A DNA stretch of 64,000 nucleotides from Mycolicibacterium flavescens (GCA_900637135.1 LR134353.1:5022001-5086000), one strand, 5' to 3'. Counted from the stretch's first letter, positions 18,501-26,927 are shown. A program made the numbers and translations. Notes: generated by a model from the sequence alone, not told the origin.

Positions 18501-21500
18501 TGAGGAAGCACCGCCGCTTGAGGTCGCTGAAGGCGCAGCAGGAGCGCCGACCGAAACGTCCTCGGCGTCCTCAGAAAATGAGCAACCGGTCAACGTATTG
18601 CCGCTTTCCGCGCGGTCTCCCGAAGCTCTGATCGCCTTGGCCCGGCGGTACAGGGTCTGGTTCGATAAATATCCGAACGTCGACCTCACTGATGTGTGCC
18701 TTACCGCGGGGACGGGCCGTTCCCATTTCGAGCATCGGGCTGCGTTGGTCGTCGATTCGCTCCAGAGCGCCCGTGAGGGCGTGACCGAGTTGGCCGAGGA
18801 CCGGCAACGCCCAGGTGTCCTGCGTGGCGAGTGCGCCGATCGACCGACGACCGCGTGGTTGTTCACGGGACAGGGAAGTCAGTATCCGGGCATGGCTCGC
18901 GAGTTGTACGGTGCCGAACCGGTTTTCGCTGAAACGGTACGACGTTGCGCGGACGCGGTTGACGGTATGCTTCCGCGCCCACTGCTCGATGTCCTCTTTT
19001 CTACAAACCGTGACGATGCAGAAGTGTTACAGCACACGTCATTTGCGCAACCTGCACTTTTTGCGGTCGAGATGGGCCTGGCTCGGCTGTGGCAGTCGTG
19101 GGGCGTTGAACCCGACGTCGTCCTCGGTCATAGCGTCGGACAGTACGCGGCGGCCTGTGTGGCCGAGGTATTGAGCCTAGAAGACGGGGCACGGCTGATG
19201 GCCGAGCGCGGCCGGTTGTTCGGTAGCCTGCCCGAAGGCGGTCGCATGGTAGCGATCTTCACCGACGCGAAGCATGTCGAGGATATCGCCGGTGAGTTCA
19301 CACGAGTGTCGATCGGCGCTTACAACGGGCCGAACACAGTCCTCTCCGGTCCCGGCGAGGATCTGGAGCAGATAGTCGCGAAATTCAGTGATGAAGGCAT
19401 CCGTTGCACCTGGCTGGATACCAGCCACGCCTTCCACTCTGAGCTGTTGGAACCGGTGCTCGACGAATTCGAGTCGTACGCAGAGCAATTGCAGTTCGCC
19501 GCACCGACGCTCCCCTTGGTATGTAATCGCACCGGTGCTGTGCTCGCCACCCAAACGCCGCTGAATGCACAATACTGGCGGCGACACTCCCGCCAGCCGG
19601 TGCAATTCGCCGAAAGTGTGCGCTCCGCAGCCGCGCTCGGATGTTCGGTGTTGATGGAGATCGGTCCGCAACCGGTGCTAACCGGCGCCGCGGTGCAGAT
19701 CTGGCCGGAGCACATGCCTGCACCGCGGGCAGTGGTCTCACTGCGGAAAGGCGTTGATGACCGCCGTCAGATCGCGGAGGCGGTGGCCGCGGCGTACGTG
19801 GGCGGTCACCGCCTCGATTTCGCTGCGCTCAACCGCCAGCGCCGTCCCAAAGTCGAATTGCCAACATATCCGTTCCAACGCCGCCGCTTCTGGCCCAAGA
19901 CGTCAGGCATCACGGTGGATGGACCCGCGACATCCGGATTACTCGGGAGCGCGAAGGATCTCGCCTCCGGCGACTCCGTTTACACCACAAGGCTGTCCGT
20001 CAAGACACAGCCTTGGCTGTCCGACCATGTCATCTACGGAACGGTCGTTGTTCCGGGTGCCACGTACGTGGCCATGGTCTTAGCCGCCGCCGGAGCGCCG
20101 GCCCGGGCCAGAGACATCTTCTTCTATGAACCGATTATCCTGCCTGAGAAGGCTTCTCGCGAAGTACAGCTGACGCTGCATCCGCTCGAGGACGGCGGAG
20201 ATGTGAGCTTCAAACTGCATAGTCGACCGTACGGAGTTCGTGATGCCGAATGGTCGTTGAACGCCGACGGCACCGTCCTGAGCGCCGATTCCGCTGTGAG
20301 CGATGAACCGGTAGCGCAGAGCACTGAACCAATCAGTGAAGTGGTGGAGCGGCTGGGGCGCATGCGCACCCAAGAGTTGTTCGAAACCTTCGCTGACGCG
20401 GAATTGGTTTGGGGGCCGGTCTGGTCCAGTTCCCTGAAGTCACTGTGGGTCGGTGAGGGCGAGGCGATTGGCGACATTCTCGTCGGCGAAATGCTGGCCG
20501 AGCACCTCGGCACCGAGCCGATGCACCCGGTGCTGATGGATCTGTGCACCGGTGTCACCTTCCCGGCATTTCCGTCGCATCTCGCTCTCGAACGAGGCGT
20601 CAACGACATGTTCTTACCGTTGCGGTACGGACAAGTGTGGTTGCAGGAGAGGATTCCACGCAGGTTCTACTGCCGGGCGAAGTGGCACGCCAGCGGCGTC
20701 GACAATGAGACTCAAGTCTTCGATCTGGACTTCGTCGATCGAGACGGTCGGCTCCTCGGAGGAATTCGCGAGTTCACAGTCAAGCGGGCGCCACGTGAGG
20801 CGCTACTTCGGGGCCTAGGTGGGGACGCCACCCGGCTGCTCTATACCCTTGGCTGGCACGAGGTGCCGCTAGCGCCGCTCGATGATTCCGCCGTCCCGGC
20901 GAATGGGACGTGGCTGATCGCCGGATTCGATGAACTTGCCAGCACTGTCCCCGGCTGCACTTCATTCGACCGGACCACCGATTCGGCGACGTTGGGGACG
21001 TTGTTGGTAGACGCGTACGACCGCGGTGTCGGGTTCTCCGGTGTCGTTTGGCGCGCGTCCGTGCCTCAGACGGAGGAGACGAGCGCTGAAGCTGTCGCGC
21101 GGCTCGAAGCCGAGATCGTCAACCTCCTCAGCGCTGTGCACACCGTTCAAGCGAATTCGGGAAGCGGCGGTGTAAAGCTTCCCGGTGGTGTCTGGGTCGT
21201 CACCGAGCGGGCCGTGGCCACTGAGTCGGGCGAACCGGTTGATCCCTTACAGGCCGCTTTGTGGGGACTCGGGCGCACCACTATCAATGAGGAACCGGCT
21301 CTGCGCTGCAGATTGGTCGATAGCGACGGATCACCGGATGCGGTGCGCATACTCGCCAACCTGTTGACGGCGGCGATCGACGAACCCGAGCTGGCTATCC
21401 GGCAGGGAAAGCTTTTGGCCTCGAGATTATTGCCCTGGGCGCGCAGCGGCCATCTCACCGTTCCCCGCTCGGGGGACTACGTCCTCGCGCCGACCGAACG

Positions 21501-23640
21501 CGGCGCGATCGACAATCTGCGTCTGACTGAAACCGAGTTGTCACCACCGGGCGATGGTTACGTGCAGGTTCAGGTGGAGGCTGCGGGGCTTAATTTCCGA
21601 GATGTGCTCAACGTACTCGGCCTGTACCCGGGTGATCCTGGGCCTATCGGCGGGGATTTCGCCGGTATTGTCACGCAGCTGGGGAACGGCGTCACAGGCG
21701 TTGAAGTGGGCCAACGCGTCTACGGATTCATGCAGGGCGCATTCTGCAGCCGATTCAATGTCCCGCTCCAGCTGGTGGCGCCATTGCCGAAGGGACTAAG
21801 CGCGGTTGCGGCAGCGACCATCCCCGCTGCGGCGCTGACGGTACGGCTCGCGTTTGACTGGGCGCAGTTGAAAGCCGGTGACCGCGTGCTCATTCACGCC
21901 GCCAGCGGCGGTGTCGGCCTATACGCGGTTCAAATGGCGCAGCAACACGGAGCCATCGTCTTTGCGACCGCCAGTAAGTACAAGCGTGCGACGCTGCGCA
22001 AAATGGGCGTCAAGTTCGTCTACGACTCGCGCACTACGGATTTCGCGGACCAGATTTTGGCGGACACCGATGGTTCAGGCGTCGATGTCGTCCTCAATAG
22101 CCTGACCAACGAGGGATTCGTCGAAGCCACCGTGCGGGCCACCGCGCTCAACGGTCGCTTTGCCGAAATCGCCAAGCGCGACATTTGGACACCTGAGCAG
22201 ATGGCGGCGGCCCGACCCGATATTGCTTACGAGATCGTCGCATTGGACCTCACCGCCTTGCAAAACCCTGACCACGTCAAGCGCTTGTTGACTGAGGTGT
22301 CGGATGGGATGGCAAGCCGCGAGTGGACGCCACTGCCCGCTGAGATCTATCCAATTACGGAGGCAAGGGCAGCGTTTCGCCGCATGCAGCAAGCCCGGCA
22401 CATCGGGAAGATCGTTATGCAGATACCGAACCCGCTGCAGGCAAGGTCCGATAGAAGCTATCTGATCACCGGCGGGCTCGGGGCGATCGGTCTGCACACC
22501 ACCGCCTATCTGGCGCAATTGGGCGCTGGTGACATCGTGCTGACCAGCCGCCGCGAGCCCGATGCGAACGCGCGGCGCACGGTGGACGAGATCACCGAGC
22601 GCTACAAGTGCCGTATCCACATCTTTGCGGCCGATGTCGGCGACGAGTCCGAGGTTGCTCAGCTCTTGCAACGGATCCGCGAGGACTTGCCCCCACTCGC
22701 CGGCGTGGTGCATCTTGCCGGCGTGCTCGACGACGCATTGCTTCCTCAACAGAGCCTCGACCGCTTCCGGACAACACTGCGGCCCAAAGCTTTTGGCGCA
22801 TTACACTTGGACCGGTTCACGCGAGCTGATGATCTCGACTTCTTCATCGTCTCCTCGTCGGTTTCCAGCGTGTTTGGATCACCCGGACAGGCCAACTACG
22901 CGGCAGCCAATGCACTGCTCGACGGGCTGGTCGCGTGTCGTCGCGCACAGGGCTTACCCGCCACGTCGGTCAACTTCGGCCCGTGGGCCGAAGGTGGCAT
23001 GGCATCGTCGGAAGCCGTGCGCAACAACCTCAACGCACAGGGCCTGGTACCGCTGGAACCGTCGGCGGCACTGAGCGCATTGGCCGAAGTTGTCACCAAC
23101 GGCACCAGCCAGGCGACCGTCGTGAAGGCCAACTGGCAGCGGGCCGCAAAGATATTGGGGGCTGCCCGTCCACCGATCCTGGACCTCGTGCTGCCTCGCG
23201 CCGAAGGTGAAACGACCGGTGACAGTGAGTTGCTGCGCCAGTTGCAGGAGATCCCGGTACCTCAACGCGCCGCCTTCGTCACCGAGTTCTTGCAACGCGA
23301 GGTGCAGAACTTCCTGCGGTTGGCACAGCCACCCGCGGCGACCAGCCGCTTCCTGGATCTCGGGACGGACTCGCTGATGGCGATCGAACTGCGCAACCGG
23401 CTGCACAGCCAGTTCGGCGGCGCGTTCACGATCAATGCGACCGCGGTGTTCGACTATCCGACGATCGGCGGGTTAGCCGAGTACCTCGTTGGCCAACTGC
23501 CTGACGCCGAGCAAACGGAAACTTCGGAGACGGAAGCGATTTCGGAGACGGTAACTCTGCAAACCCAGATGATTTCGGAAACAGAAGCTCTGGAACCGCA
23601 GATGAATTCTGAGCCGCAAGCGATTCCGGACGCCACCTGA
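12529..23640 (+). CDS. pks: Bimodular type I polyketide synthase of the TPP locus
   Basis: 3703 residues, ATG with a strong ribosome site. Module 1: KS (13-440; C186, H321, H361), AT (547-870; S642, HAFH 740-743), KR (nucleotide motif 1196-1203; Y1342, N1346), ACP (S1507). Module 2: KS (1570-2000; C1740, H1875, H1915), AT (2107-2420; S2202, HAFH 2300-2303), DH (H2500, D2671), ER (2985-3295; AASGGVG 3124-3130), KR (3314-3321; LDD 3400-3402; Y3457), ACP (S3615). HAFH in both ATs predicts malonyl-CoA, which fits unbranched phleic acids. There is no loading domain and no thioesterase; FadD23 and PapA3 are the likely entry and exit partners. Equivalent to MSMEG_0408, the TPP synthase. The protein ends in a repetitive Glu/Thr/Gln tail. 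Confidence 0.93.
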   Translation: MASASAAQPTEPAPHLAVIGYAARFPGARDVDEFWEVLRDGRDAVSEVPADRWDVDEFFDQDPDAPGKIVTRRAGFIDNATGFDAPFFAVSPREARLMDPQHRLLLETAWHAVEHSGTAPTALAGTTTGVFVGMSTHDYLGMASDELTYPEIEAYMAIGTSHAAAAGRISYRLGIQGPAVAVDTACSSSLVAIHQACQALRLGECDLALAGGVNLLLTPATMITFSSAHMLAPDGRCKTFDAAADGYVRGEGCGVIVIKRLEDAVRDGDRIRAVIRGSAINQDGASGGLTVPNGVAQQRVITDALKQAGVEPGAVGYLEAHGTGTSLGDPIETQAAGAVLGEGRDVNRPLLLGSVKTNIGHLEAAAGIAGVIKVILALENELLPQHLHFQHPSPHIPWDRLPVEVVKDPTAWKRNGVPRIAGVSSFGFAGTNAHVIVEEAPMETTRSVKGPVVHVADRQFDLLPLSARTPSALAQVAARYRDWLSAHPEAGLADVCYTAGAGRAPLTHRAAIVANSRESAIELLGALAESRPAPGLVRGESSEAPKTAWLFTGQGSQYPGMARGLFDTEPVFAETLQRCAATADRILEKPLLEVIFDQDTPASADTLRQTSYAQPAIFAVEMGLAALWQSWGLEPDVVVGHSVGQYAAACFAGVFSLDDGVLLMAERGRIFASLPSGGRMAAVFADADLVETQTDEFPSLSVAAYNGTNTVLSGPAEDLQKAVAGLVADGVRCDWLETSHAFHSALLEPILDDFEATAQRIQFNSPQRILIDNRTGAALGRSVKLDGTYWRRHARQPVEFAKSVRTLADQNCKVLLEIGPRPVLAAAALGAWPDPSTTPRVIASLRENTPDQRQIIEAVAEAYVLGHLPNFSAMRHARARKVDLPLYPFEHREYWYRDNRERPHQQQNLEGPRTDTVRLLEDGRIEELASLLDGPDNDHRTIDVLTKLASQHNRQRASHSIADDRYEVCWEKAGTSTSSAAAATGTWILITETADTVRPLIEALTTSGHRHRIVGLPVSDSDEEHLADELRVAAADDSMVRILHVPTVGSETTPSLQSLLQMQHRFLSATRRLFRAASASGVRIPIWMVTKGAQRVVDGDVVAPDQSCLWGFGRAAALELPQVWGGLADLPQGKEIRADEWSRLLQRVESSSESALRDDQFALRDDEAYVPRLVRRAGQPSGTPLILRDDATYLVTGGLGAIGLEIADFLATQGARQVVLTSRRAPADSVRQRIEALSERHGCEIHVMTADVADADAIGDLLSTMQTELPPLAGIVHAAGEVGTTPLTGDSESQQAEMDRVFAGKALGAWHLSEAAATLHLDFFISTSSIASVWGGYGQTAYGAANAFLDGLAWRMRERGVPGFSVNFGPWASGMADAESRARLDQRGVKTLSPADALAGFADVITASSVQAVVARIDWNRFLPLYDQSGRRAFLQQLAAEAPTDQPATPVLPSGNTELVERLVKAPVQQRKKLLTDYLRNAVADVTRVETGQVREDTGFFDLGMDSLMAVELRRRLEQGVGREIPVTLVMDHPRLSDVTEYLLDDVLGLGEQAAPTPQASSLGTRTDEPIAVIAVSCRFPCAPDPEAFWDLLSDGVDAIREVPEDRYDIDEFYDPDPETPGKIYTRCGGFLDGIDGFDPEFFGISPREAVWIEPQQRLTLETVWEGLERAGYAPATLRGSRTGIFMGVAANEYAHLLSSESVDKIEPYFITGNALNAVSGRVAFALGLEGPAVAVDTACSSALVAVHQACQALHTGDCDMALAGGVNVLLSPVTVIAASRARMLSPVGRCKTFDASADGYVRSEGCGVLVLKRLSDALRDGDRVQAVISGSGVNQDGASSGLTVPNGGAQQRLIASVLARAGVTGNDVDYLEAHGTGTPLGDPIEVQAAAAVYGASRDQNRPLLMGSVKTNVGHLESASGAAGLIKVVLSLQNGLLPRSLHFDNPSPHIPWDSLPVRVVDEAIPWQTNGRPRRAGVSSFGFTGTNAHVLIEEAPPLEVAEGAAGAPTETSSASSENEQPVNVLPLSARSPEALIALARRYRVWFDKYPNVDLTDVCLTAGTGRSHFEHRAALVVDSLQSAREGVTELAEDRQRPGVLRGECADRPTTAWLFTGQGSQYPGMARELYGAEPVFAETVRRCADAVDGMLPRPLLDVLFSTNRDDAEVLQHTSFAQPALFAVEMGLARLWQSWGVEPDVVLGHSVGQYAAACVAEVLSLEDGARLMAERGRLFGSLPEGGRMVAIFTDAKHVEDIAGEFTRVSIGAYNGPNTVLSGPGEDLEQIVAKFSDEGIRCTWLDTSHAFHSELLEPVLDEFESYAEQLQFAAPTLPLVCNRTGAVLATQTPLNAQYWRRHSRQPVQFAESVRSAAALGCSVLMEIGPQPVLTGAAVQIWPEHMPAPRAVVSLRKGVDDRRQIAEAVAAAYVGGHRLDFAALNRQRRPKVELPTYPFQRRRFWPKTSGITVDGPATSGLLGSAKDLASGDSVYTTRLSVKTQPWLSDHVIYGTVVVPGATYVAMVLAAAGAPARARDIFFYEPIILPEKASREVQLTLHPLEDGGDVSFKLHSRPYGVRDAEWSLNADGTVLSADSAVSDEPVAQSTEPISEVVERLGRMRTQELFETFADAELVWGPVWSSSLKSLWVGEGEAIGDILVGEMLAEHLGTEPMHPVLMDLCTGVTFPAFPSHLALERGVNDMFLPLRYGQVWLQERIPRRFYCRAKWHASGVDNETQVFDLDFVDRDGRLLGGIREFTVKRAPREALLRGLGGDATRLLYTLGWHEVPLAPLDDSAVPANGTWLIAGFDELASTVPGCTSFDRTTDSATLGTLLVDAYDRGVGFSGVVWRASVPQTEETSAEAVARLEAEIVNLLSAVHTVQANSGSGGVKLPGGVWVVTERAVATESGEPVDPLQAALWGLGRTTINEEPALRCRLVDSDGSPDAVRILANLLTAAIDEPELAIRQGKLLASRLLPWARSGHLTVPRSGDYVLAPTERGAIDNLRLTETELSPPGDGYVQVQVEAAGLNFRDVLNVLGLYPGDPGPIGGDFAGIVTQLGNGVTGVEVGQRVYGFMQGAFCSRFNVPLQLVAPLPKGLSAVAAATIPAAALTVRLAFDWAQLKAGDRVLIHAASGGVGLYAVQMAQQHGAIVFATASKYKRATLRKMGVKFVYDSRTTDFADQILADTDGSGVDVVLNSLTNEGFVEATVRATALNGRFAEIAKRDIWTPEQMAAARPDIAYEIVALDLTALQNPDHVKRLLTEVSDGMASREWTPLPAEIYPITEARAAFRRMQQARHIGKIVMQIPNPLQARSDRSYLITGGLGAIGLHTTAYLAQLGAGDIVLTSRREPDANARRTVDEITERYKCRIHIFAADVGDESEVAQLLQRIREDLPPLAGVVHLAGVLDDALLPQQSLDRFRTTLRPKAFGALHLDRFTRADDLDFFIVSSSVSSVFGSPGQANYAAANALLDGLVACRRAQGLPATSVNFGPWAEGGMASSEAVRNNLNAQGLVPLEPSAALSALAEVVTNGTSQATVVKANWQRAAKILGAARPPILDLVLPRAEGETTGDSELLRQLQEIPVPQRAAFVTEFLQREVQNFLRLAQPPAATSRFLDLGTDSLMAIELRNRLHSQFGGAFTINATAVFDYPTIGGLAEYLVGQLPDAEQTETSETEAISETVTLQTQMISETEALEPQMNSEPQAIPDAT
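23515..23637 (+). repeat. Degenerate repeat encoding the Pks C-terminal tail
   Basis: Residues 3663-3703 of Pks contain the related units SETEAI, SETVTL, SETEAL and SEPQAI at steps of 6, 11 and 11 residues. The tail follows the second ACP directly and is acidic and probably disordered. It takes the place where many synthases carry a thioesterase. Confidence 0.6.
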
Positions 23641-23713
23641 TGCCGCCGAGCGCACAGTTGTGTTCGTCCTCTCATCAGAAGAGCGCTGGTCAAAGGAGAG
23701 GTACGCCAGAGTG

Positions 23714-24793
23714 CTATGCCCAGCGCTGCGCCTGCACCTCGGGAGGCAGCGTCGTCTGCAGCGGCGCGTCGAGCCCGTCGTAGATGCCCGGCTTCTGCTC
23801 GACGAGCCAGGCAAGCGCGCCGAGCAGCCGATTGGCGGCGGTGGTGTTGCCGCCGTCGGCGCGGGTCCCGCCGGGCACGTCGGCGCGCGTCGTGATGGTC
23901 AATCGCGGATCGCCGTCGATGATCACGCGGTGGTCGCCGACGCCCTCGTCGGGATACGGCCAGTCCGGCGCACACGATGAGTGGATGCGGGTGATGTGGT
24001 CGATGACGATTCGTTCGCGTCCGCCCGACTTTCCGATCACCTTCAACCAGAACGCGCCCTGGGTGCCCTTCTCGAACCGGCCCATCACCGTATCGACGGG
24101 CTCCTCAAGCGGGCGTCGTTCGACCTCCTCGGCGATCTCGTCGATCTCCATTCCGAGGGTGCGGCCCACCAGCCGAATGTTGCCGCCCCACACCATCGTC
24201 GGGATCGACGGAAGCAACATCATCGGCGTCTCGTCCATGGACCCCCCGAAACCACACGACACCTTCACCGCGAACGGCTGGTTGTAGGTGGAGTAGTCGA
24301 AGATCTCCTGGCAGTGGATGCTGTTGATCCTGGTGCACAGACCGGCGGCAATCACCGCGAGCGCGTCGTTGCCCCAGCCCGGGTCGACGCCGCTGACGAG
24401 CAGCGTGGAGTTGCCCTCCTCGGCGGCGCGGGTGAGCCGGTCGACCCATTCAGGTGGCGCCGAACGCGGGTCGTAGAGCGAGTACAGCGACGGCGTCACC
24501 ACGTGCCTGCCCGTCCGCAGGCAGCGTTCGATGTCAGAGACGGCGTCGTCCGGTCGAATGTCGCCGGAAGCCATGTAGGCGACGGCATCACAGTCGGCGA
24601 GCGCCGCGTCGACGTCGGTGGTGGCGGTGACGCCGGTCGACCCGTCGAGTCCGGCGAACGCGGCGCCGTCCTTGCCCGCTTTGTCCGGCGATGACGTGAT
24701 GACGCCGGCCAGTGTCAAGCCCGGAAAGGCCGCCGCTGAGCGGATGGCCGCCGCCCCCATGTTGCCCGTCCCCCAGACCGCGATACGAAGCAT
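23714..24793 (-). CDS. Rv0926c-like NAD(P)-binding oxidoreductase
   Basis: 359 residues. The N-terminus has a Rossmann fold (VWGTGNMG, residues 6-13) of the DapB/diaminopentanoate dehydrogenase type. The size and pattern match Rv0926c, and the M. smegmatis counterpart sits in the same place between fadE5 and pks (MSMEG_0407). The substrate is unknown. It converges with pks (73 nt between the stops) and diverges from fadE5. Its conserved position beside the TPP genes suggests a link to lipid metabolism, but I know of no proof that TPP synthesis needs it. Confidence 0.8.
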   Translation of the reverse strand: MLRIAVWGTGNMGAAAIRSAAAFPGLTLAGVITSSPDKAGKDGAAFAGLDGSTGVTATTDVDAALADCDAVAYMASGDIRPDDAVSDIERCLRTGRHVVTPSLYSLYDPRSAPPEWVDRLTRAAEEGNSTLLVSGVDPGWGNDALAVIAAGLCTRINSIHCQEIFDYSTYNQPFAVKVSCGFGGSMDETPMMLLPSIPTMVWGGNIRLVGRTLGMEIDEIAEEVERRPLEEPVDTVMGRFEKGTQGAFWLKVIGKSGGRERIVIDHITRIHSSCAPDWPYPDEGVGDHRVIIDGDPRLTITTRADVPGGTRADGGNTTAANRLLGALAWLVEQKPGIYDGLDAPLQTTLPPEVQAQRWA

Positions 24794-24929
24794 CGCAACA
24801 CCCTATCCGGACCCGCGTGACGATTCTCACAATGGGCATCAACGCCTGGCCAGACACCTGTCAACTGCGGATTTGGTTCCCCGACCAACTGGGGGGTTAG
24901 TTAGGTCCCGGAAATTGTTTCGAGGTGGT

Positions 24930-24980
24930 TTGAGTTGAAGTTACTGATGGGTATAGTTCGGGCAGTTACTGGTGGGTAAC
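24930..24980 (+). promoter_or_regulatory. fadE5 promoter with two operator sites
   Basis: TTGAGT (24930-24935) and TATAGT (24952-24957) with a 16-nt spacer form a good SigA promoter, with transcription starting near 24964. Operator 1, TTACTGATGGGTAT (24941-24954), lies between -35 and -10. Operator 2, GTTACTGGTGGGTAAC (24965-24980), lies just after the start point. Both fit TTACTNNNNRGTAW, and their centres are 25 bp apart. This is a classical repression layout. Confidence 0.6.
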
Positions 24981-25030
24981 TTAAGCAAAAAGTACCCAAC
25001 CAACAGTGGCCGTCTCACCGAGGAGGAACC

Positions 25031-26866
25031 GTGAGCCACTATAAGAGCAACGTTCGTGACCAGGTATTCAACCTTTTCGAGGTCTTCGGCGTTGACAAGG
25101 CGCTTGGCGAGGGTGACTACGCCGAACTGGACGTGGACACCGCCCGCGAGATGCTCGGCGAGATCGCCCGGTTGGCTGAGGGCCCGATCGGCGAGTCGTT
25201 TGCCGACGCCGACCGCAATCCCCCGGTCTTTGACCCCAACTCGCACACGGTGACCCTTCCGGAGTCATTCAAGAAGTCGGTGCGGGCGCTGGTCGACGGC
25301 GGCTGGGACAAGATCGGCGTCCTGGAGGAACTCGGCGGTATGCCGATGCCTCGGGCCCTGCAGTGGGCTTTGGTCGAGCACGTGCTGGGCGCCAACCCGG
25401 CGGTCTACATGTATGCGATGGGCGCCGGCTTCGCGCAAATTTTCTACAACCAGGCCACCGACGAGCAGAAGAAGTGGGCCGTGCTGGCCGCGGAGCGTGG
25501 CTGGACCTCGACGATGGTCCTCACCGAGCCCGACGCCGGCTCGGACGTCGGCGCCGGCCGCACCAAGGCCGTGCAGCAACCCGACGGCACCTGGCACATC
25601 GACGGGGTGAAGCGCTTCATCACCTCCGGTGACGCCGACGATCTCGGCGAGAACATCATGCACCTGGTGCTGGCTCGCCCCGAGGGCGCCGGACCCGGCA
25701 CGAAGGGCTTGTCATTGTTCTTCGTGCCGAAGTTCCACTTCGACCCCGAGACTGGTGAACCCGGCGAGCGCAACGGTGTGTTCGTCACCAACGTCGAGCA
25801 CAAGATGGGCCTCAAGGTCTCCGCGACTTGCGAGCTTTCGTTCGGGCAGCACGGGGTTCCCGCTGTGGGCTGGCTCGTCGGCGAAGTGCACAACGGCATC
25901 GCGCAAATGTTCGAGGTCATCGAGCAGGCTCGAATGATGGTGGGCACCAAAGCAATCGCCACGCTGTCGACCGGCTACCTCAACGCGCTCGAGTACGCCA
26001 AGGAGCGTGTGCAGGGTGCCGACATGACGCAGATGACCGATAAGACGGCTCCGCGCGTGACCATCACGCACCACCCCGACGTGCGTCGTTCGCTGATGAC
26101 CCAGAAGGCCTACGCCGAGGGTCTGCGCGCGCTGTACCTCTACACGGCGACCTACCAGGACGCCGCGGTCGCCAAGGCCGTGCACGAGGTGGACGCCGAG
26201 TTGGCGGCGCGGGTCAACGACCTGCTGCTGCCGATCGTGAAGGGTGTCGGCTCGGAGCAGGCCTACGCCAAGCTGACCGAGAGCCTGCAGACGCTCGGCG
26301 GATCGGGCTTCCTGCAGGACTACCCGATCGAGCAGTACATCCGTGACGCCAAGATCGACTCGCTCTACGAGGGCACCACGGCCATCCAGGCGCAGGACTT
26401 CTTCTTCCGCAAGATCGTCCGCGACAAGGGTGTGGCGCTGGCTCACGTGGCCGGCCAGATCGAGCAGTTCGTCAAAAACGAGTCGGGCAACGGCCGGCTC
26501 AAGGCCGAGCGTGCGCTGCTGGCGACCGCGCTGGAGGACGTCCAGGCGATGGCGGCCTCGCTCACCGGCTATCTGATGGCGGCGCAGGAGAACTCGACCG
26601 AGCTGTACAAGGTCGGCCTGGGTTCGGTGCGCTTCCTGATGAGCGTCGGCGACCTGGTCATCGGCTGGCTCCTGCAGCAGCACGCCGCGGTGGCCGTCGA
26701 CAAGCTCGACGCGGGTGTGTCCGGTGACGACCGCGCCTTCTACGAGGGCAAGGTCGCGGTGGCGTCGTTCTTCGCGAAGAACTTCCTGCCGATGCTCACC
26801 AGCACGCGTCAGATCATCGAGAACCTCGACAACGAGGTGATGGAACTCGACGAGGCGGCCTTCTAA
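25031..26866 (+). CDS. fadE5: Acyl-CoA dehydrogenase FadE5
   Basis: 611 residues, GTG start with AGGAGGAAC just upstream. The acyl-CoA dehydrogenase domains are present in order: helical N-domain, beta-domain with WTSTMVLTEPDAGSD, and C-domain. The catalytic base is E447 in LYEGTTAIQAQ. FadE5 is a broad-range FAD enzyme that oxidises acyl-CoA to trans-2-enoyl-CoA. The two operators upstream suggest repression by a TetR-type factor shared with fadA2/fabG4. A bidirectional hairpin follows the gene. A close paralogue lies at 51564-53399. Confidence 0.95.
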   Translation: MSHYKSNVRDQVFNLFEVFGVDKALGEGDYAELDVDTAREMLGEIARLAEGPIGESFADADRNPPVFDPNSHTVTLPESFKKSVRALVDGGWDKIGVLEELGGMPMPRALQWALVEHVLGANPAVYMYAMGAGFAQIFYNQATDEQKKWAVLAAERGWTSTMVLTEPDAGSDVGAGRTKAVQQPDGTWHIDGVKRFITSGDADDLGENIMHLVLARPEGAGPGTKGLSLFFVPKFHFDPETGEPGERNGVFVTNVEHKMGLKVSATCELSFGQHGVPAVGWLVGEVHNGIAQMFEVIEQARMMVGTKAIATLSTGYLNALEYAKERVQGADMTQMTDKTAPRVTITHHPDVRRSLMTQKAYAEGLRALYLYTATYQDAAVAKAVHEVDAELAARVNDLLLPIVKGVGSEQAYAKLTESLQTLGGSGFLQDYPIEQYIRDAKIDSLYEGTTAIQAQDFFFRKIVRDKGVALAHVAGQIEQFVKNESGNGRLKAERALLATALEDVQAMAASLTGYLMAAQENSTELYKVGLGSVRFLMSVGDLVIGWLLQQHAAVAVDKLDAGVSGDDRAFYEGKVAVASFFAKNFLPMLTSTRQIIENLDNEVMELDEAAF

Positions 26867-26892
26867 GAGAGCCTTCAGTCGCTTCGCTGAAA

Positions 26893-26927
26893 CAAAACGC
26901 CCCCGGTCTCTTCCCGGGGGCGTTTTG
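26893..26927. terminator. Intrinsic terminator after fadE5
   Basis: A 14-bp perfect stem (26893-26906 with 26914-26927) has a GC-rich core, CGCCCCCGG/CCGGGGGCG, a 7-nt loop, and TTTT on the right side. In minus-strand sense it is followed by TTTTGTTT, so it can also stop transcripts coming from the other side. Confidence 0.85.

Noticed and set aside
21481..22440. Separate quinone oxidoreductase gene
   Set aside because: The medium-chain reductase motifs belong to the ER domain of the continuous Pks frame.
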